From Smithella sp. PtaU1.Bin162 (GTDB lineage: Bacteria; Desulfobacterota; Syntrophia; Syntrophales; Smithellaceae): 64,000 bases of DNA. Of this stretch, positions 62,031-64,000 are shown one piece after another. Both the position numbers and the translations under genes were made by a program. How positions within the stretch are numbered: the stretch's first letter is position 1; every line of letters begins with the position of its first letter. The stretch covers positions 1-64,000 of the forward strand of contig MVRV01000038.1 of assembly GCA_002068015.1 (NCBI GenBank). The letters run 5' to 3'. The notes below the pieces were generated by a model. It made no database searches. It was not told where the DNA came from and saw only the letters and a program-made list of their open reading frames with translations.

Positions 62031-62054
62031 AAGGGGAAGTTACAACTTCCCCTT
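62031..62054 (-). terminator. pgk terminator
   Basis: AAGGGGAAGTT and AACTTCCCCTT form an 11-bp stem with a very short loop, 35 bp after the pgk stop. On the minus strand it is followed by a T-rich run. Confidence 0.85.
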
Positions 62055-62088
62055 GCCTTTACACCGCTTTATTCTGAAACATATTCAA

Positions 62089-63276
62089 TCAATCCGCACA
62101 CTTCTCCAGAGCCTCAATTGCCGGCAGGACTTTTCCTTCTAACAGTTTCAGGGAAGCTCCGCCACCGGTCGATATATAAGTGATGTTGTCGCTTTCCCCG
62201 GCTTTCTGAACAGCCACATCGGTATCACCACCGCCGACTATCGATAAGGCATGGGAACTCGCCACAGCATGAACCATAGCCGATGTGCCGCGGCTGAAGG
62301 CGTCGATTTCAAAAACCCCCATCGGTCCGTTCCAGAGAATTGTTTTGGCGTTGGCTAAAACTTCCCGAAACAGGGTTATCGTCGCAGGACCGATATCAAG
62401 TCCCATCCAATCGGGAAATATTTCCTGCACCGGAATATTTTTTGTTACCGCTTCCGCAGTCTTACTTGGTGCGACTACACAATCGATCGGCAGAAATAAT
62501 TTTACATTCAGTTCCTTCGCCTGCTGGAGAATATCTTTCGCCTGGGGAATTAAATGATCTTCCACCAATGATTTTCCCACTTCAAATCCCTGGGCTTTTA
62601 AAAACGTAAAAGCCATTCCGCCGCCGATGATCATTTTATCCACTTTCTTAATTAAGTTGCTCAATGTGGAAAGTTTGTCGGACACTTTGGAACCTCCGAT
62701 AATGGCAACAAACGGCCGGATCGGATTTTCGAGCTGCTTCTGAAAGTAATTCAGTTCCTTTTTCATCAGGAATCCGGCACCGCATATTTTAACATACTTG
62801 GTTATACCGACATTGGAAGCATGAGCCCGATGAGCGTTACCAAAAGCATCGTCAATGTATACATCGGCCAGAGAAGCAAGCTTTTTGGCAAATTCGTCAT
62901 CATTTTTTTCTTCTTCCTTGTAAAAACGAAGATTTTCCAGCATCAGGACACAACCCGGTTTTAATTCCCGGACCATCCTTTCCACATCCGGGCCAATGCA
63001 GTCGTTCGCCATAAGCACCTGCTTGCCTAAAAGACGGGATAATCTTTTAGCCACCGGCGCGAGACTCATTTCCGGAACAACTTTGCCTTTCGGCCGACCC
63101 AAATGGGATATGATGATAATTGCCGCACCTTCATCAAGTGCATAGTTTATCGAAGGCAGGGCGGCACGGATTCGAATATCGTCGGTAATGTTCTGACTGC
63201 TGTCCAGAGGAACGTTAAAATCAAAGCGAAACATTATTTTTCTGCCATTGAGATCAATTTGATTAATATATTTCAT
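62089..63276 (-). CDS. pgk: Phosphoglycerate kinase
   Basis: This 395-residue glycolytic/gluconeogenic kinase transfers phosphate between 1,3-bisphosphoglycerate and ADP. It shows R-F-D-F-N-V-P-L-D near residue 17, S-H-L-G-R-P-K-G, L-E-N-L-R-F, G-G-S-K-V-S-D-K, N-G-P-M-G-V-F-E and the late G-G-G-D-T. No gap or triosephosphate isomerase gene is adjacent in the window. A terminator follows. Confidence 0.97.
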   Translation of the reverse strand: MKYINQIDLNGRKIMFRFDFNVPLDSSQNITDDIRIRAALPSINYALDEGAAIIIISHLGRPKGKVVPEMSLAPVAKRLSRLLGKQVLMANDCIGPDVERMVRELKPGCVLMLENLRFYKEEEKNDDEFAKKLASLADVYIDDAFGNAHRAHASNVGITKYVKICGAGFLMKKELNYFQKQLENPIRPFVAIIGGSKVSDKLSTLSNLIKKVDKMIIGGGMAFTFLKAQGFEVGKSLVEDHLIPQAKDILQQAKELNVKLFLPIDCVVAPSKTAEAVTKNIPVQEIFPDWMGLDIGPATITLFREVLANAKTILWNGPMGVFEIDAFSRGTSAMVHAVASSHALSIVGGGDTDVAVQKAGESDNITYISTGGGASLKLLEGKVLPAIEALEKCAD

Positions 63277-63457
63277 TTAATTTCTCCTTGCCAATTTCCC
63301 GCAAACAAGCTAATGTTATATACGAAGTGTGTTATTTTTACCATTAGAATCATATACTTAGAAATAATGAGGTGACCAATTTGTGCGGCATAATAACCTA
63401 CCTGCAATTATTGGTCAAGTTAAAACTATAAAATGCAAGAGAAGGAGAGAGATCTGA

Positions 63458-64000
63458 TGAGTGAGGATGTTCAAAAAAGCACAACTAAGGGAAAAATAAA
63501 CATTTTCGAGGCAAAAAAAGAATCTTTAAAACTGATGGGCGGAGAAAAACAGGTCAAAAAGCAGCATGATGCCAACAAGCTTACCGCCCGTGAACGGCTG
63601 GCTATTTTATTTGATGAAGGAACTTTTCAGGAGGTACAGCTTTTCGTCCAGCACCGTTCCATTCTTTTCGGACTGGATAAAAAACAAATTTCCTCGGACG
63701 GAGTCATTACCGGCTTCGGTAAAGTTAACGGGCGCACCGTTTTTGCGGCTGCGCAGGATTTTACCAGTTCCGGTGGCAGCCTGGGAGAAATGCACGCCAA
63801 AAAAATCTGGAAAGTGATGGATATGGCCATTGCAGCCAAAAAGCCTTTTGTATCTCTTAACGATTCCGGCGGAGCACGCATTCAGGAAGGTGTGCCGGCG
63901 CTGGACGGTTACGGCGGAATCTTTTACCGCAATACCATCGGATCGGGATATATTCCGCAGATTACCGCAATTATGGGACCAACGGCAGGCGGTGCCGTTT
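63458..64000 (+). CDS. Acyl-CoA carboxylase carboxyltransferase subunit, 3' partial
   Basis: ATG 63458 follows AGAAGGAGAG; 181 codons are inside the window and the frame is open at the end. The sequence has the carboxyltransferase start (K-L-T-A-R-E-R-L-A-I-L-F-D-E-G-T-F), A-A-A-Q-D-F-T, S-G-G-S-L-G-E-M-H and the acyl-CoA-binding N-D-S-G-G-A-R-I-Q-E-G. It belongs to the propionyl-CoA carboxylase beta / methylmalonyl-CoA decarboxylase alpha / glutaconyl-CoA decarboxylase group. In a syntroph it could serve propionate metabolism or a sodium-pumping decarboxylase; the genes beyond the window would decide. Confidence 0.92.

Overview
This is bacterial chromosome: dense, intron-free genes with Shine-Dalgarno sites, operons joined by ATGA overlaps, and no phage, plasmid, CRISPR, rRNA or tRNA signal that I can see. 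The gene content points to a strictly anaerobic, probably syntrophic or fermentative member of the Desulfobacterota, most likely the Syntrophales (Smithella/Syntrophus type). It includes an ADP-forming acyl-CoA synthetase, a propionyl/acetyl-CoA synthetase, further acyl-CoA ligases, a class I hybrid-cluster protein with a deltaproteobacterial-style HcpR regulator, and a biotin-dependent carboxyltransferase subunit. The taxonomic call is inference; I could not search a database.

Layout. 1-12.8 kb: acyl-CoA energy metabolism (split ADP-forming acyl-CoA synthetase; a GntR-controlled propionyl/acetyl-CoA synthetase), DNA repair (xthA), an FAD oxidoreductase, a peroxiredoxin, and a compact amidohydrolase / PaaK-like ligase / S51 peptidase operon of unknown purpose. 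12.8-17.8 kb: the conserved rpmH-rnpA-yidD-yidC-jag-mnmE block (rpmH is only 45 codons). 18-20.4 kb: an envelope pair (FlgT-like exported protein and CsgG-like lipoprotein with TPRs). 20.5-25.4 kb: an acyl-CoA ligase, then a divergent HcpR / hcp-ferredoxin nitrosative-stress locus. 25.4-35.2 kb: HD-domain protein, LUD protein, two MFS transporters, a tyrosine-decarboxylase-like enzyme, a six-EF-hand exported protein, an HDOD protein and dapA. 35.2-37.3 kb: a small AT-rich accessory patch with a lipoprotein, REP palindromes and a REP-associated transposase flanked by 21-bp inverted repeats. 37.3-47.3 kb: miscellaneous metabolism and housekeeping, including crotonase, DUS, M29 aminopeptidase, deacetylases, NUDIX, MFS and quinone oxidoreductase. 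47.4-47.9 kb: an orphan YgiT-type antitoxin and repeat debris. 47.9-56.7 kb: an eight-gene operon that takes central metabolites to chorismate and then to Phe and Tyr precursors (DAHP synthase, aroB, pheA, aroDE fusion, aroA, aroK, aroC, tyrA). 56.7-64 kb: P-type ATPase, MarR regulator, rfbD, truA, pgk and the start of a carboxyltransferase gene.

The most interesting signal is regulatory and lies outside the long open reading frames. Upstream of the aro operon, behind a consensus sigma-70 promoter, is a 31-codon leader ORF whose residues 11-20 read F-Y-G-Y-W-F-Y-T-Y-F (eight of ten aromatic). It is followed by two GC-rich hairpins that both end in T-runs, just before the DAHP synthase gene. 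This looks like a transcription attenuator that senses all three aromatic amino acids. A second leader, also exactly 31 codons, precedes dapA. It has Lys/Arg-rich codons, a segment that can pair with the terminator stem, and a terminator stem almost identical to one in the aro leader. Together they suggest a common leader architecture used for two amino-acid pathways in this genome.

Three families of dispersed intergenic repeats also run through the window: a composite repeat of about 190 bp in five copies, a 120-bp element with terminal inverted repeats in two copies, and REP palindromes near a RAYT transposase. These explain several small spurious ORFs.
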